From positions 1,523,501 through 1,587,500 of the forward strand of contig NZ_CP039904.1 of NCBI RefSeq assembly GCF_005221385.1: a stretch of 64,000 nucleotides of DNA, in the 5' to 3' direction. The stretch is from Agrobacterium tumefaciens. GTDB lineage: Bacteria > Pseudomonadota > Alphaproteobacteria > Rhizobiales > Rhizobiaceae. The notes beneath the pieces were generated by a model. That model worked only from the letters and a program-made list of their open reading frames with translations. It made no database searches and was not told the origin of the DNA. Below are positions 8,953 to 17,090 of this stretch, one piece after another. The position numbers and the translations under genes were made by a program. Each line of letters starts with the position of its first letter. Within the stretch, counting starts at the first letter, position 1.

Positions 8953-11619
8953 ATGTCGCATATCGATCTCAATCGCCTCATCGAAGCGCTTGAGCCTGAC
9001 CTGCGCGTCACCCTTGAAGCTGCGGCTTCTGTCGCGGTGCGTCGGGGGCATAGGTACGTGGATATCCCGCATTGGCTGCTGGCGGTTGTAGATGCCGGTA
9101 TCTATGCGGAAACATTCGAAGAATTAAAAATTCCACTTCCGGTATTGCAGGCTGAAATCGGCCGCAGTCTCGACGAGGCGATTATCGGGGACGGCGACGC
9201 ATTGTCGCTCTCGCAGAACGTTCTGACAGCGGGCCGGGAGGCCTGGGTCCTCGCTTCGCTGGAGGCTGGGCGGGACCGGGTGACACTTTGCGACCTGCTG
9301 CTGGCGATGGATGAGGAAACCTCGCTCCGTTCCTTCGTCCGCTCTGCATTTCCGTCGCTGAAGGCGATGGATCGTGCGGCGCTGGAGCGCCTCCGCAGTT
9401 CAGTTGAAGGCGATACCGGTGCGAATGTGTCTTCCGCGCCTGCAAGTTCCGGACAGGCCGCCGGCCAGAACGATTTTTTGCGCCTTTACACCCAGGATAT
9501 GACCGCCGATGCCCGCAACGGCAAGGTTGATCCGGTGATTGGCCGCGATGATGAACTGCGCCAACTCGTCGATATTCTTACGCGCCGCCGACAGAACAAT
9601 CCTATCCTTGTGGGCGAGGCAGGTGTCGGAAAAACGGCGGTTGCGGAAGCGCTGGCGCTGGAGATCATATCCGGAAACGTTCCGGAAAAACTGCGTAACG
9701 TCCGTCTTCTGAACCTCGACATTTCGCTGCTTCAGGCCGGCGCCGGTGTGAAGGGCGAGTTCGAGCGTCGTCTTCATGGTGTGATCGATGCGGTAAAACG
9801 CTCGGCGGAACCCGTCATCCTGTTCATTGACGAGGCCCACGGCCTGGTTGGAGCAGGCGGTGCCGCCGGTCAGGGCGATGCGGCAAATATTCTTAAACCC
9901 GCTCTCGCAAGGGGCGAGGTGCGGACCGTCGCCGCGACGACGTGGAGCGAATACAAGAAATATTTCGAAAAGGACGCGGCGCTGACGCGTCGTTTCCAGC
10001 CCGTGCACGTGCGCGAGCCGGATGAGGCGACGGCAATACGCATGTTGCGTGGTGTCGCCGACACCTTCGTCAGCCATCACAACGTTGTCGTTCGTGATGA
10101 GGCGATCGTGGCGGCTGTGCAGCTATCCGCGCGTTATATGCCGGCAAGGCAATTGCCGGACAAGGCGGTGAGCCTTCTCGACACGGCAGCCGCCGCCGTT
10201 TCGCTGGCGCGGCAGACCCTGCCCGAACGGCTGCGCGCCTTGGAAAGCGAACGCCGCCTTCTGTCCGATGAGCTGAACTGGCTTCTGCGGGAACCGCAGG
10301 ATGAAGACATGCAAGGCCGTATCCAGTCGATACGCGACGAGCTTGAGAGGCTTGAAAGCGGGATCGATGATCTGCGCGGCCGTTATGATGCGGAAATGGC
10401 CGAACTGGCGGCGCTGGGCGAAGAGCAGTCGGCGCAGCAAACCGATGCATCGAATGTTTCCCGTCTGCGACCCATCGGTGAAGCACAGCCAGCAAACGCG
10501 GAAAGACTTGTGCCGACGGTGGTTGACCGGGATGCGATTGCATCTGTGGTGTCCCGATGGACCGGTATTCCGCTTGGCAAGCTTTTGGCGGACCAGATCG
10601 AAAGTGCGCGCACGCTGGATGATCGCATGCGGCAGCGGGTTGTGGGGCAGGATGCGGCAATTGCGCGGATTGCCGACGCCATGCGCACCGCCCGCGCTGG
10701 TTTGTCCGATCCACGCCGTCCGCCCGCCGTGTTTTTCCTTGTCGGCATGTCCGGAACCGGCAAGACCGAAACCGCACTGTCGCTGGCCGATCTGCTCTAT
10801 GGCGGCAACAGCCACCTGACGACGATCAACATGTCGGAGTTCAAGGAGGAGCACAAGGTTTCGCTGCTTCTCGGCTCGCCACCCGGCTATGTCGGTTTCG
10901 GTGAAGGCGGCGTGCTGACCGAGGCGGTGCGGCGCAGGCCGTTCGGCGTTCTGCTCCTTGATGAAATCGACAAGGCGCATCCCGGCGTCCAGGATATCTT
11001 CTATCAGGTGTTCGACAAGGGCGTGCTTCGTGATGGCGAAGGCCGCGATGTCGATTTCAAGAACACCACAATCTTCATGACGGCCAATACCGGCTCGGAA
11101 CTGCTTTCGGCACTTTCGGCCGATCCCGAAACGATGCCGGAGGGCGAGGCGCTGAAAGCGCTTCTGATGCCGGAGCTGACGAAACAGTTCAAGCCCGCTT
11201 TCCTCGGGCGCACGATCATTCTTCCCTTCATGCCGTTGGGCACGGAGGAGCTCTCGAGGATCGTGGATATGCAGATTGGCAAGATCAGCGAGCGCGTCCT
11301 TGCAACATATGGCGCCGACCTGAGCTTGTCCGATGTGGCGCGTGACGCACTGGTGGCGCGCGCCGGCGCGAGCGACATCGGCGCGCGGGCCATCGAAATC
11401 ATGATCGGCAAGGATCTCCTGCCGCCGCTTTCCAGCTTTTTCCTTGAGAAGGTCGTTGCCGGAGAGCGGGTCGGAGAGATCACTGTCGATTTTGACGGAA
11501 TCAGGTTCGGCATTCGTGCCGAAGCGGCTGGGGAAACGAATGAATTCGTCGCAACCGAAAGTGTTGGGATGGGTGAAGTTGCCGCGTCGGAAGGGTCTAC
11601 CCGACGCATGCGGCATTAG
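8953..11619 (+). CDS. tssH: T6SS sheath-recycling AAA+ ATPase ClpV (TssH)
   Basis: 888 residues, the normal ClpV length. An N-terminal Clp-N domain (1-150) precedes two AAA+ modules: Walker A GEAGVGKT at 221-228 with Walker B FIDEAH at 291-296, and Walker A GMSGTGKT at 598-605 with LLLDEID near 668. A middle coiled region (about 400-530) separates them. It disassembles contracted TssB/TssC sheath for reuse. The start is set by GGCAGGAGG about 8 bases before ATG 8953; an upstream in-frame ATG lacks a site. It is the first gene of the rightward unit, 57 bp before hcp. Confidence 0.96.
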   Translation: MSHIDLNRLIEALEPDLRVTLEAAASVAVRRGHRYVDIPHWLLAVVDAGIYAETFEELKIPLPVLQAEIGRSLDEAIIGDGDALSLSQNVLTAGREAWVLASLEAGRDRVTLCDLLLAMDEETSLRSFVRSAFPSLKAMDRAALERLRSSVEGDTGANVSSAPASSGQAAGQNDFLRLYTQDMTADARNGKVDPVIGRDDELRQLVDILTRRRQNNPILVGEAGVGKTAVAEALALEIISGNVPEKLRNVRLLNLDISLLQAGAGVKGEFERRLHGVIDAVKRSAEPVILFIDEAHGLVGAGGAAGQGDAANILKPALARGEVRTVAATTWSEYKKYFEKDAALTRRFQPVHVREPDEATAIRMLRGVADTFVSHHNVVVRDEAIVAAVQLSARYMPARQLPDKAVSLLDTAAAAVSLARQTLPERLRALESERRLLSDELNWLLREPQDEDMQGRIQSIRDELERLESGIDDLRGRYDAEMAELAALGEEQSAQQTDASNVSRLRPIGEAQPANAERLVPTVVDRDAIASVVSRWTGIPLGKLLADQIESARTLDDRMRQRVVGQDAAIARIADAMRTARAGLSDPRRPPAVFFLVGMSGTGKTETALSLADLLYGGNSHLTTINMSEFKEEHKVSLLLGSPPGYVGFGEGGVLTEAVRRRPFGVLLLDEIDKAHPGVQDIFYQVFDKGVLRDGEGRDVDFKNTTIFMTANTGSELLSALSADPETMPEGEALKALLMPELTKQFKPAFLGRTIILPFMPLGTEELSRIVDMQIGKISERVLATYGADLSLSDVARDALVARAGASDIGARAIEIMIGKDLLPPLSSFFLEKVVAGERVGEITVDFDGIRFGIRAEAAGETNEFVATESVGMGEVAASEGSTRRMRH

Positions 11620-11676
11620 ACGAAGGGTAACTCGGCCTCGAAGCAAGAGGTCATTTCAGCTACAGGAGCTTACAGC

Positions 11677-12153
11677 ATGCCAATTTATCTGCAGATTGAC
11701 GGTATCCAGGGCGACGCCACACATGAAGAACATCGCAAGTGGATGGATATCGAGGCCATTCACTGGAACGTGGCCCGCAACATGAACACCTCTGCTGGTT
11801 CTGCTGCAAACCGCGAAGCATCCGAACCGACGATTTCGGAAGTCATTCTGACCAAGGTTAGCGATTCTTCTTCCACCAAGCTTTTCCAGGAAGCCTGCGC
11901 CGGCCGCACAGGCAAGCTCGCAACGGTCCACATGGTAACCACGGGCAATCCCGGTAACACCTATATCGAGTACCTGCTGACGAATACGCTTATCGCCAGC
12001 TACTCGGTGGATTCCAGCGGTGACCGTCCGGTTGAGACCATCAAGCTCAACTTCACCAAAATGGAAGTGAAGTACACACCGTTCGACGACAACAACTCGC
12101 CGCAGTCTCCGATGATCGCTTCTTACGATCTGGCGACGACAAAGGCCGCCTGA
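11677..12153 (+). CDS. hcp: T6SS tube protein Hcp (TssD)
   Basis: 158 residues, the standard Hcp size. The N-terminus MPIYLQIDGIQGDATHEEH and the motifs SPQSPMIASYDL and VEVKYTPF-like sequence place it in the Hcp1 family. Hexameric rings stack into the tube expelled by sheath contraction, and small effectors such as Tae4 amidases can be carried in its lumen. An AGGAG lies 8 bases upstream of the ATG. A strong intrinsic terminator follows directly, so hcp is likely expressed well above the effector genes behind it. Confidence 0.97.
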   Translation: MPIYLQIDGIQGDATHEEHRKWMDIEAIHWNVARNMNTSAGSAANREASEPTISEVILTKVSDSSSTKLFQEACAGRTGKLATVHMVTTGNPGNTYIEYLLTNTLIASYSVDSSGDRPVETIKLNFTKMEVKYTPFDDNNSPQSPMIASYDLATTKAA

Positions 12154-12161
12154 TAGCGACG

Positions 12162-12200
12162 CGACCCGGTGCCGGCATTGGCCGGCACCGGGTCGTTTTC
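12162..12200 (+). terminator. Intrinsic terminator after hcp
   Basis: A perfect 14-bp GC-rich stem (12162-12175 with 12182-12195) closes a 6-base loop and is followed by TTTTC. It starts 8 bases after the hcp stop codon and lies between hcp and the immunity gene on the same strand. Transcription into tai/tae must read through it or begin downstream of it. Confidence 0.85.
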
Positions 12201-12262
12201 ATAAAAGTTTTGAAGCTCACGTCGTGATGTTTCTCATCCACGTTGGACGAGGCGGGTTTGTC

Positions 12263-12652
12263 ATGCGCTCCCCATTTGCGTTTCTTGTTTCCGTGCCCTT
12301 TGTTTTGGCTCTGTCCGGTCTTTCATCGGCTGGCGCGGCCGAGCGGACATGGATTTTCTCCGGTGCCGAACTGAAACAGGCAATCGAAGGAAAACTAGCC
12401 CCGGAAGTATCCGATCCGGAAATGCGCCGGCTGGTTTCCGTCGCGAAATCCAGCGCCTATATCGCCGGTGTGGCCGATCTGACGAGCGGATCGGACTGGT
12501 GCGGTGCGGGTGCCGTGGCGCCCCATGAACTCACCGATCGGATCTACACCTATCTCGGCGATATCCCTGCGGAAAAACTGGATGAACAGGCAGCCACTCT
12601 CGTGCGGGAGGCGCTCAAGGTCTCCTTTCCCTGTGAGCAGAAAAGTAACTAG
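12263..12652 (+). CDS. tai: Periplasmic immunity protein, Tai4/Rap1a type
   Basis: 129 residues from the ATG at 12263; a GTG at 12224 and ATG at 12227 are alternatives, but 12263 begins a clean signal peptide (MRSPFAFLVSVPFVLALSGL, cleavage near AGA-AERTW) and has a GAGG motif about 10 bases upstream. The mature part has two cysteines (in SDWCGAG and SFPCEQ), spacing typical of the Tai4/Rap1a fold, which binds Tae4 amidases as a dimer in the periplasm. Its stop overlaps the region just before the amidase gene. Immunity before effector in the transcript would protect the cell as the toxin is made. Family assignment is from pattern, not search. Confidence 0.8.
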   Translation: MRSPFAFLVSVPFVLALSGLSSAGAAERTWIFSGAELKQAIEGKLAPEVSDPEMRRLVSVAKSSAYIAGVADLTSGSDWCGAGAVAPHELTDRIYTYLGDIPAEKLDEQAATLVREALKVSFPCEQKSN

Positions 12653-12663
12653 TGGGACAAGCC

Positions 12664-13164
12664 ATGCGCGTTAACTTTGACACTCTATACGGCAATTATC
12701 CGAGCAGCGAGCCGTCACATTCCAACTATATCAGCCAGCGTGATCTTTTCACGGAAATCGGCTGGGAAGATTATATCGGCAATCCGAACTACCATAATAC
12801 CTGCGCGATCCGCGTCAGCATCGCCTTCATAAAATCGGGCATCAACATCGTGCCCGGTTCGCATCGCATCCAGAAGGGCCCCTATGCCGGCAAGGGCATC
12901 GAGGTCAATATGCGCCGCCTTGCCAATCTATTGAAAAGAACGGGCTATCTCGGCGAGCCTGAGCCTTTTACACCGGCAACGGCACGAACCGGAATTGGCG
13001 CGCGCAACGGCGTCGTGGCGTTCCACAATATCCCCGGCTATAGCGGTGGCGGTCATATCGACCTCGTGCGGGGTGGTGCGGAAGCAGCCCAATGCGCCTC
13101 GGCCTGCTATTATAATTCGGAAACGATCTGGTTCTGGCCGCTTCAGTCCGGCCGTGTATCCTGA
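12664..13164 (+). CDS. tae: T6SS peptidoglycan amidase effector, Tae4 family
   Basis: 166 residues from ATG 12664 (GTG 12652 would add 4). Catalytic features of Tae4 DL-endopeptidases are visible: Cys47 in NTCAIR and His131 with Asp133 in GGHIDLV, plus the nearby GVVAFHNI strand. A C-terminal cysteine pair (Cys144 and Cys148) could form a disulfide in the target periplasm. No signal peptide is present, as expected for cargo delivered by the T6SS tube. The enzyme cuts cross-linking stem peptides in rival cell walls. It forms a bicistron with the preceding immunity gene. No vgrG, PAAR or adaptor gene follows. Confidence 0.9.
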   Translation: MRVNFDTLYGNYPSSEPSHSNYISQRDLFTEIGWEDYIGNPNYHNTCAIRVSIAFIKSGINIVPGSHRIQKGPYAGKGIEVNMRRLANLLKRTGYLGEPEPFTPATARTGIGARNGVVAFHNIPGYSGGGHIDLVRGGAEAAQCASACYYNSETIWFWPLQSGRVS

Positions 13165-13301
13165 TCAGGACAGGTCCTGAAAACAACCAGCCATCGTCCT
13201 GCGATTTCGTTCAGGCGAAGGGTGTTCTGAAAAATTGTCTTCGCCGCCCGGCGAGGACCAGCTTCTGCCGTGGGCAGTTGCGATGAACGGTCGCGATTTT
13301 C

Positions 13302-15248
13302 CTATAATGCGGTGCGTCTTGCCTGGCGCTCGGAAAGAAATTCATCGACATCTTCTTCTCGCAACGGCGGCGCATAAACATAGCCCTGCACCAGCGTGGC
13401 GCCAAGGCCTTCCAGGGCTGCAAGCTCTTCCGGTGTTTCAACCCCCTCCACCACACATTCCAGTTCCATATCCCGGCTGAGGGTGAGAAGAGATTTCACG
13501 ATCTTGTAGCTCGCCGGCTTTTCGTGCAGATTCGTAACGAAACTGCGGTCGATCTTGATCTTGGTGAGAGGCAGGGCATGCAGCCGCGTCAGGCTGGAAT
13601 AACCAGTGCCGAAATCGTCCAGCGAAATGCCGCAGCCAAGACGCCGCAACATTTCGACCGATTGCCTGACCTGTTCGAAATCATGTGCAAAGGCGGTCTC
13701 GGTAATTTCCAAATCCAGACGACGTGCGTCGAAACCGCTGTTTTCAATAATGCCGATCAGCGACAGCACGCCTTCGCAGGAATTGAGATCATGGGCCGAG
13801 AGGTTGAATGATAGCCTGAGGGAGGGTTCCCATTGTGACGCGGAAGCCAGTGCCTTCTTGAGAAGCGGCCGCGTCAGCGAACTGACGATGCCGGCTCGCT
13901 CGGCGATGGAGAAAAATTGGGCGGGCGGCACATGCCCGAGGATCGGGCTATGCCAGCGCGCCAGCGCTTCAAAACCGTCGGTCCCTCCATCGCGTATATC
14001 GACGATCGGCTGGAACACAACTGAAAGCTCGTTTTCCATATCGCGCTGCTTGAGCAGATGTTCGATGCGGGCTTCGATATTGATCTGCTTTTCGTGTTCC
14101 GCGTCGAACAGGACGGCATCGCCGCGCCGGGTCTTCTTGGCATGGTAAAGGGCATAATCTGCCCTGTCGAAAAGCTGTTCCAGCGTGGAGGCGAGATTTG
14201 GAAAGACGGCTATCCCCATTGAGGCGGAAACATGCACCGTTCCCTCCGGCATATGGTAGGGTGCTCTCAGCTGTTCCGAAATTGCGTTGGCATTGGCAAC
14301 GAGTTGCGCATCATCAGGTATGATCGGAGCAACGATGGCAAATTCGTCGCCGCCCAGCCGGAACGCCTTGCTGGCTTTCAGACAGACGGTAAGGCGTTTG
14401 CTGACACTGACCAGCAGTCTGTCGCCGACGGAGTGTCCGTAGAGGTCGTTGACCGGCTTGAAGCCGTCGAGATCGATAACGCCCAGCGCCAGACGGGTTC
14501 CTGCGGCTCTGGCCTTTTCCAGCTCGACTTCCAGATGGGTGAAAAAAGCACGGCGATTGGGTAGCTCGGTCAGGCTATCCATATTGGCGAGCAGCAGGTT
14601 CTCGTTGCTCAGCGCTTCCGTACGCTGCTGGGAGACGACCATACGCTCGAAATTGCGGTAGTTGGTCAACAGGATGGACATCATGCCGGCGCAGACCAAG
14701 AGAACATTGATGGCAATGGCGATGAATGTCGGTTGCCGTGACGCCAGAAAGAAGACGATGAATGCGCCGTTGACGATGAGGGTAACAATGAAGGCGGCAG
14801 AGCGCACATACATCAGACAGAAGATGCAGGAAATCACGGTAATCGCCATGTAGAAGGCGACGTGAGACTGCGTATAGGCGTCCCCATAAGGCACCAGCGA
14901 AAAAGACCAGAGCGTGAATGCCATGGCGATGCCGACCGCCAGGCGGTTTGTGCGCTGGAGTGCCGCGTGAGCCATTTTCGGATTCGGGTCGATGCCGCGT
15001 GTCTTCCACCAGAATGCGACCCTGAGGGTGCAGCCAAGGGTGAAAAGAGCAGGAATTCCAACGGTGAGCCAAAACGGCGCCAATTGCATATGCGTAGTGG
15101 CAAGCGCCCAAGTACTTGAAAGAAGTATGAAATACATCATCGGCATCTGCCGTGTGAAGGCGCGATACTGTGCTTTCAGCAAGTCCGGATTGTCAGATCG
15201 AACAGACATGAAATTTTGAATTTTTTGTTTGGCACTCAGTATTTTCAT
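13302..15248 (-). CDS. Membrane GGDEF-EAL cyclic-di-GMP protein
   Basis: 648 residues. Residues about 35-195 form five or six membrane segments with no recognised periplasmic sensor domain. A GGDEF domain follows with intact GGDEF at 299-303, then an EAL domain with EAL at 427-429 and DDFGTGYS at 544-551, and a VEGVET motif further on. Both catalytic signatures look complete, so the protein may make and degrade cyclic-di-GMP. It is convergent with the T6SS effector gene and separated from it by 137 bp. The start at 15248 has only a weak ribosome site; an ATG at 15209 is an alternative. Confidence 0.9.
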   Translation of the reverse strand: MKILSAKQKIQNFMSVRSDNPDLLKAQYRAFTRQMPMMYFILLSSTWALATTHMQLAPFWLTVGIPALFTLGCTLRVAFWWKTRGIDPNPKMAHAALQRTNRLAVGIAMAFTLWSFSLVPYGDAYTQSHVAFYMAITVISCIFCLMYVRSAAFIVTLIVNGAFIVFFLASRQPTFIAIAINVLLVCAGMMSILLTNYRNFERMVVSQQRTEALSNENLLLANMDSLTELPNRRAFFTHLEVELEKARAAGTRLALGVIDLDGFKPVNDLYGHSVGDRLLVSVSKRLTVCLKASKAFRLGGDEFAIVAPIIPDDAQLVANANAISEQLRAPYHMPEGTVHVSASMGIAVFPNLASTLEQLFDRADYALYHAKKTRRGDAVLFDAEHEKQINIEARIEHLLKQRDMENELSVVFQPIVDIRDGGTDGFEALARWHSPILGHVPPAQFFSIAERAGIVSSLTRPLLKKALASASQWEPSLRLSFNLSAHDLNSCEGVLSLIGIIENSGFDARRLDLEITETAFAHDFEQVRQSVEMLRRLGCGISLDDFGTGYSSLTRLHALPLTKIKIDRSFVTNLHEKPASYKIVKSLLTLSRDMELECVVEGVETPEELAALEGLGATLVQGYVYAPPLREEDVDEFLSERQARRTAL

Positions 15249-15586
15249 TGGCCGCTCATCAAGTGCAGAGCGGCGTTCATAACATAAGTGCGGTTACATC
15301 ATTGGAAATACACAGGGTTAATTGAGGAAGAACCAAATCAACCTCGAGATGCATGTGGTTGTCTTTCGCAACATCCCATTTGCATTGAACAAAGCGCGCT
15401 GATACGTCTTGAACGATCCAAGACAAGCGTTTAATTCGGCGTCATCAATTGCGATGGATGTCGTGCGCTGACAGGATTGGCGATGTCCGATCCGACACAA
15501 TCAATTCCTCCAAAATCGGGCTTGAAAACATTGAACACGTGTGCAATATGAACACGCGTTCACTCTAAGGGAAATGGTTGTTGCGC
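15249..15586. promoter_or_regulatory. Intergenic region with tandem 14-bp near-palindromes
   Basis: This 338-bp gap separates the divergent GGDEF-EAL gene and the organophosphate operon. Most of it shows no convincing gene. Its right end contains two near-palindromic copies, TGAACACGTGTGCA at 15532-15545 and TGAACACGCGTTCA at 15549-15562, 17 bp apart centre to centre, ending 24 bp before the IMPase start. Such tandem dyads are typical of repressor operators. AAGGGAA at 15568-15574 is the likely ribosome site. Confidence 0.6.
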
Positions 15587-16432
15587 ATGGACTCGATGCC
15601 TTATCCGGATACATTGACGGCTCGCGCCGAACTCTGCCGCAGCGTTATTCTTTCCGCCGGGGAACTGGTGCTGAAAGGCTTTCAGGGCGAAGCGACGCGC
15701 AGCTTTTCGATGAAGGGGCCGCAGGATTTCCTGACGGTGACGGATGCTGCCTCCGAAGCGCATATTCGCGGCGCGATCGCGGCGTGTTTTCCTGACGACA
15801 GCTTTTTCGGGGAAGAAGGCGGCGGGGAGATTGGCGAGCGCGTCTGGGTCGTGGATCCCATCGACGGAACCGCGAATTTCGCACGCGGCATTCCGCATTT
15901 CTGCATATCGATCGCTTATGTCGAAAACGGACAGACCGAGCTCGGCGCGATCTATAACCCCGCCCTTGATGAGCTTTATTTTGCCCGCCGCGGCGAGGGG
16001 GCGACGCGTAACGGCTTGCCGATCCGGGTGTCGGAGACGGAACGTTTCGATGCGGCGTCGATCGAAATGGGCTGGTCGACCCGCGTGGCGAATGACATCT
16101 ATCTCGATGTCGTCAAGAACCTGCTCGATATGGGCACCAATGTCCGCCGCGCCGGCTCCGGGGCCATGGCGCTTGCCTATGTGGCTGATGGCCGTTCCGA
16201 TGCCTATCTCGAATTGCATATGAATTCATGGGATTGTCTTGCGGGACTGCTACTCGTCAGCGAAGCTGGCGGCGATGTCTGCCCCTTCCTGGAAGTCGGT
16301 AGTCTTGAGGATGGCGGGCCGGTGCTGGCGGCAGCCGGCGGTGTTGCCAAAGGTGTCAGTGAGGCATCGAGCATACCTTTGGCCGGGCGGCAGCCGTCGG
16401 GTGGGCAGCGGGCCGCATCGGCCTTATTTTAG
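15587..16432 (+). CDS. Inositol-monophosphatase-family phosphatase (copy 1)
   Basis: 281 residues from ATG 15587 (a TTG at 15578 is possible). The Mg-dependent IMPase fold signatures are intact: GEEGG at 75-79, DPIDGT at 90-95 and WDCLAG from 215. Family members hydrolyse inositol phosphate, sugar phosphates, fructose-1,6-bisphosphate or PAP; which one is not determined here. It is the first gene of a four-gene rightward run with a protein-phosphatase-like gene, a metallophosphoesterase and a Na/Pi transporter. A paralogue occurs at 28534-29451 with the same downstream partner. It is cytoplasmic (no signal peptide). Confidence 0.88.
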   Translation: MDSMPYPDTLTARAELCRSVILSAGELVLKGFQGEATRSFSMKGPQDFLTVTDAASEAHIRGAIAACFPDDSFFGEEGGGEIGERVWVVDPIDGTANFARGIPHFCISIAYVENGQTELGAIYNPALDELYFARRGEGATRNGLPIRVSETERFDAASIEMGWSTRVANDIYLDVVKNLLDMGTNVRRAGSGAMALAYVADGRSDAYLELHMNSWDCLAGLLLVSEAGGDVCPFLEVGSLEDGGPVLAAAGGVAKGVSEASSIPLAGRQPSGGQRAASALF

Positions 16433-16481
16433 GCGAAGCTTGGTCCTTGAAAGGGCGGCTTGGTGCATGTGGAGGAATGAC

Positions 16482-17090
16482 ATGGATGGACCCGTTTATG
16501 CCCGGCCTGCAATCAGCCTGATCGCGGAAGGGCTTGGCCCGCATAATGCTGCGCTTTATATCGGCGGCAGCGATGGTGCGAGCGATCTCGGGCTCCTGCG
16601 CCGCCACAGCATTACCACCGTTGTCAATTGCGCCGTCAACCTCGATATCAATCTCGTGCAGGCAATGGCGGAAGAGGGCGACAAACGCGCTGTGGGGTAT
16701 GGTGACATCCGCTATTACAAGCTTGGCCTGATCGACGGGGAGGGCAGCCCCGACACGATGATGCTGGGGGCCTATTATATTCTTGACGGTGCGCTTCGCC
16801 AGACCATGCCGAAACGCGAGACCTATCCGTTTCCAGATGGCGGCAATGTGCTGGTCAACTGCCGCAGTGGCCGCAGCCGCTCCGTCTCGCTGGTGGCGCT
16901 TTTCCTCCATAAGCAGCAGCCGCATCTTTACCCCACCCTTGACGACGCGGTTTCCGTGATCCGCACTAGGCGGGAATTGCGGCCCGACGAATGGTTCGAG
17001 ACGCCGAAACCCATGCTTTATGCCGCCGCCCGCCGTGCTTCCGACTGGATCGACATGGTTGAAGGCAGAAAGACCGCCCAATCATGCTGA
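16482..17090 (+). CDS. Dual-specificity/PTP-like phosphatase (copy 1)
   Basis: 202 residues; ATG 16482 has GGAGG 6 bases upstream. The signature loop is NCRSGRSRS (Cys127, Arg133), that is C-X5-R, but the usual preceding His is Asn126. Asp85 in LIDGEG may be the general acid. The fold is that of cysteine phosphatases that act on phosphoproteins, phosphoinositides or, in PTP-like phytases, inositol phosphates. It follows the IMPase gene by 49 bp and its stop overlaps the metallophosphoesterase start. A close paralogue is at 29484-30110 with the same His-to-Asn change. Substrate unknown. Confidence 0.82.
   Translation: MDGPVYARPAISLIAEGLGPHNAALYIGGSDGASDLGLLRRHSITTVVNCAVNLDINLVQAMAEEGDKRAVGYGDIRYYKLGLIDGEGSPDTMMLGAYYILDGALRQTMPKRETYPFPDGGNVLVNCRSGRSRSVSLVALFLHKQQPHLYPTLDDAVSVIRTRRELRPDEWFETPKPMLYAAARRASDWIDMVEGRKTAQSC

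Noticed and set aside
10123..11646. 507-codon frame antisense to clpV
   Set aside because: ClpV has both complete AAA+ modules on the other strand; the antisense product looks like no protein family.
13165..13180. TCAGGAC-AG-GTCCTGA as a terminator after the amidase gene
   Set aside because: The arms are separated by only two bases and no T-run follows, so it is a weak candidate for termination.
15318..15500. Possible 60-residue gene upstream of the GGDEF-EAL gene
   Set aside because: No ribosome site, odd composition and no resemblance; more likely promoter DNA.
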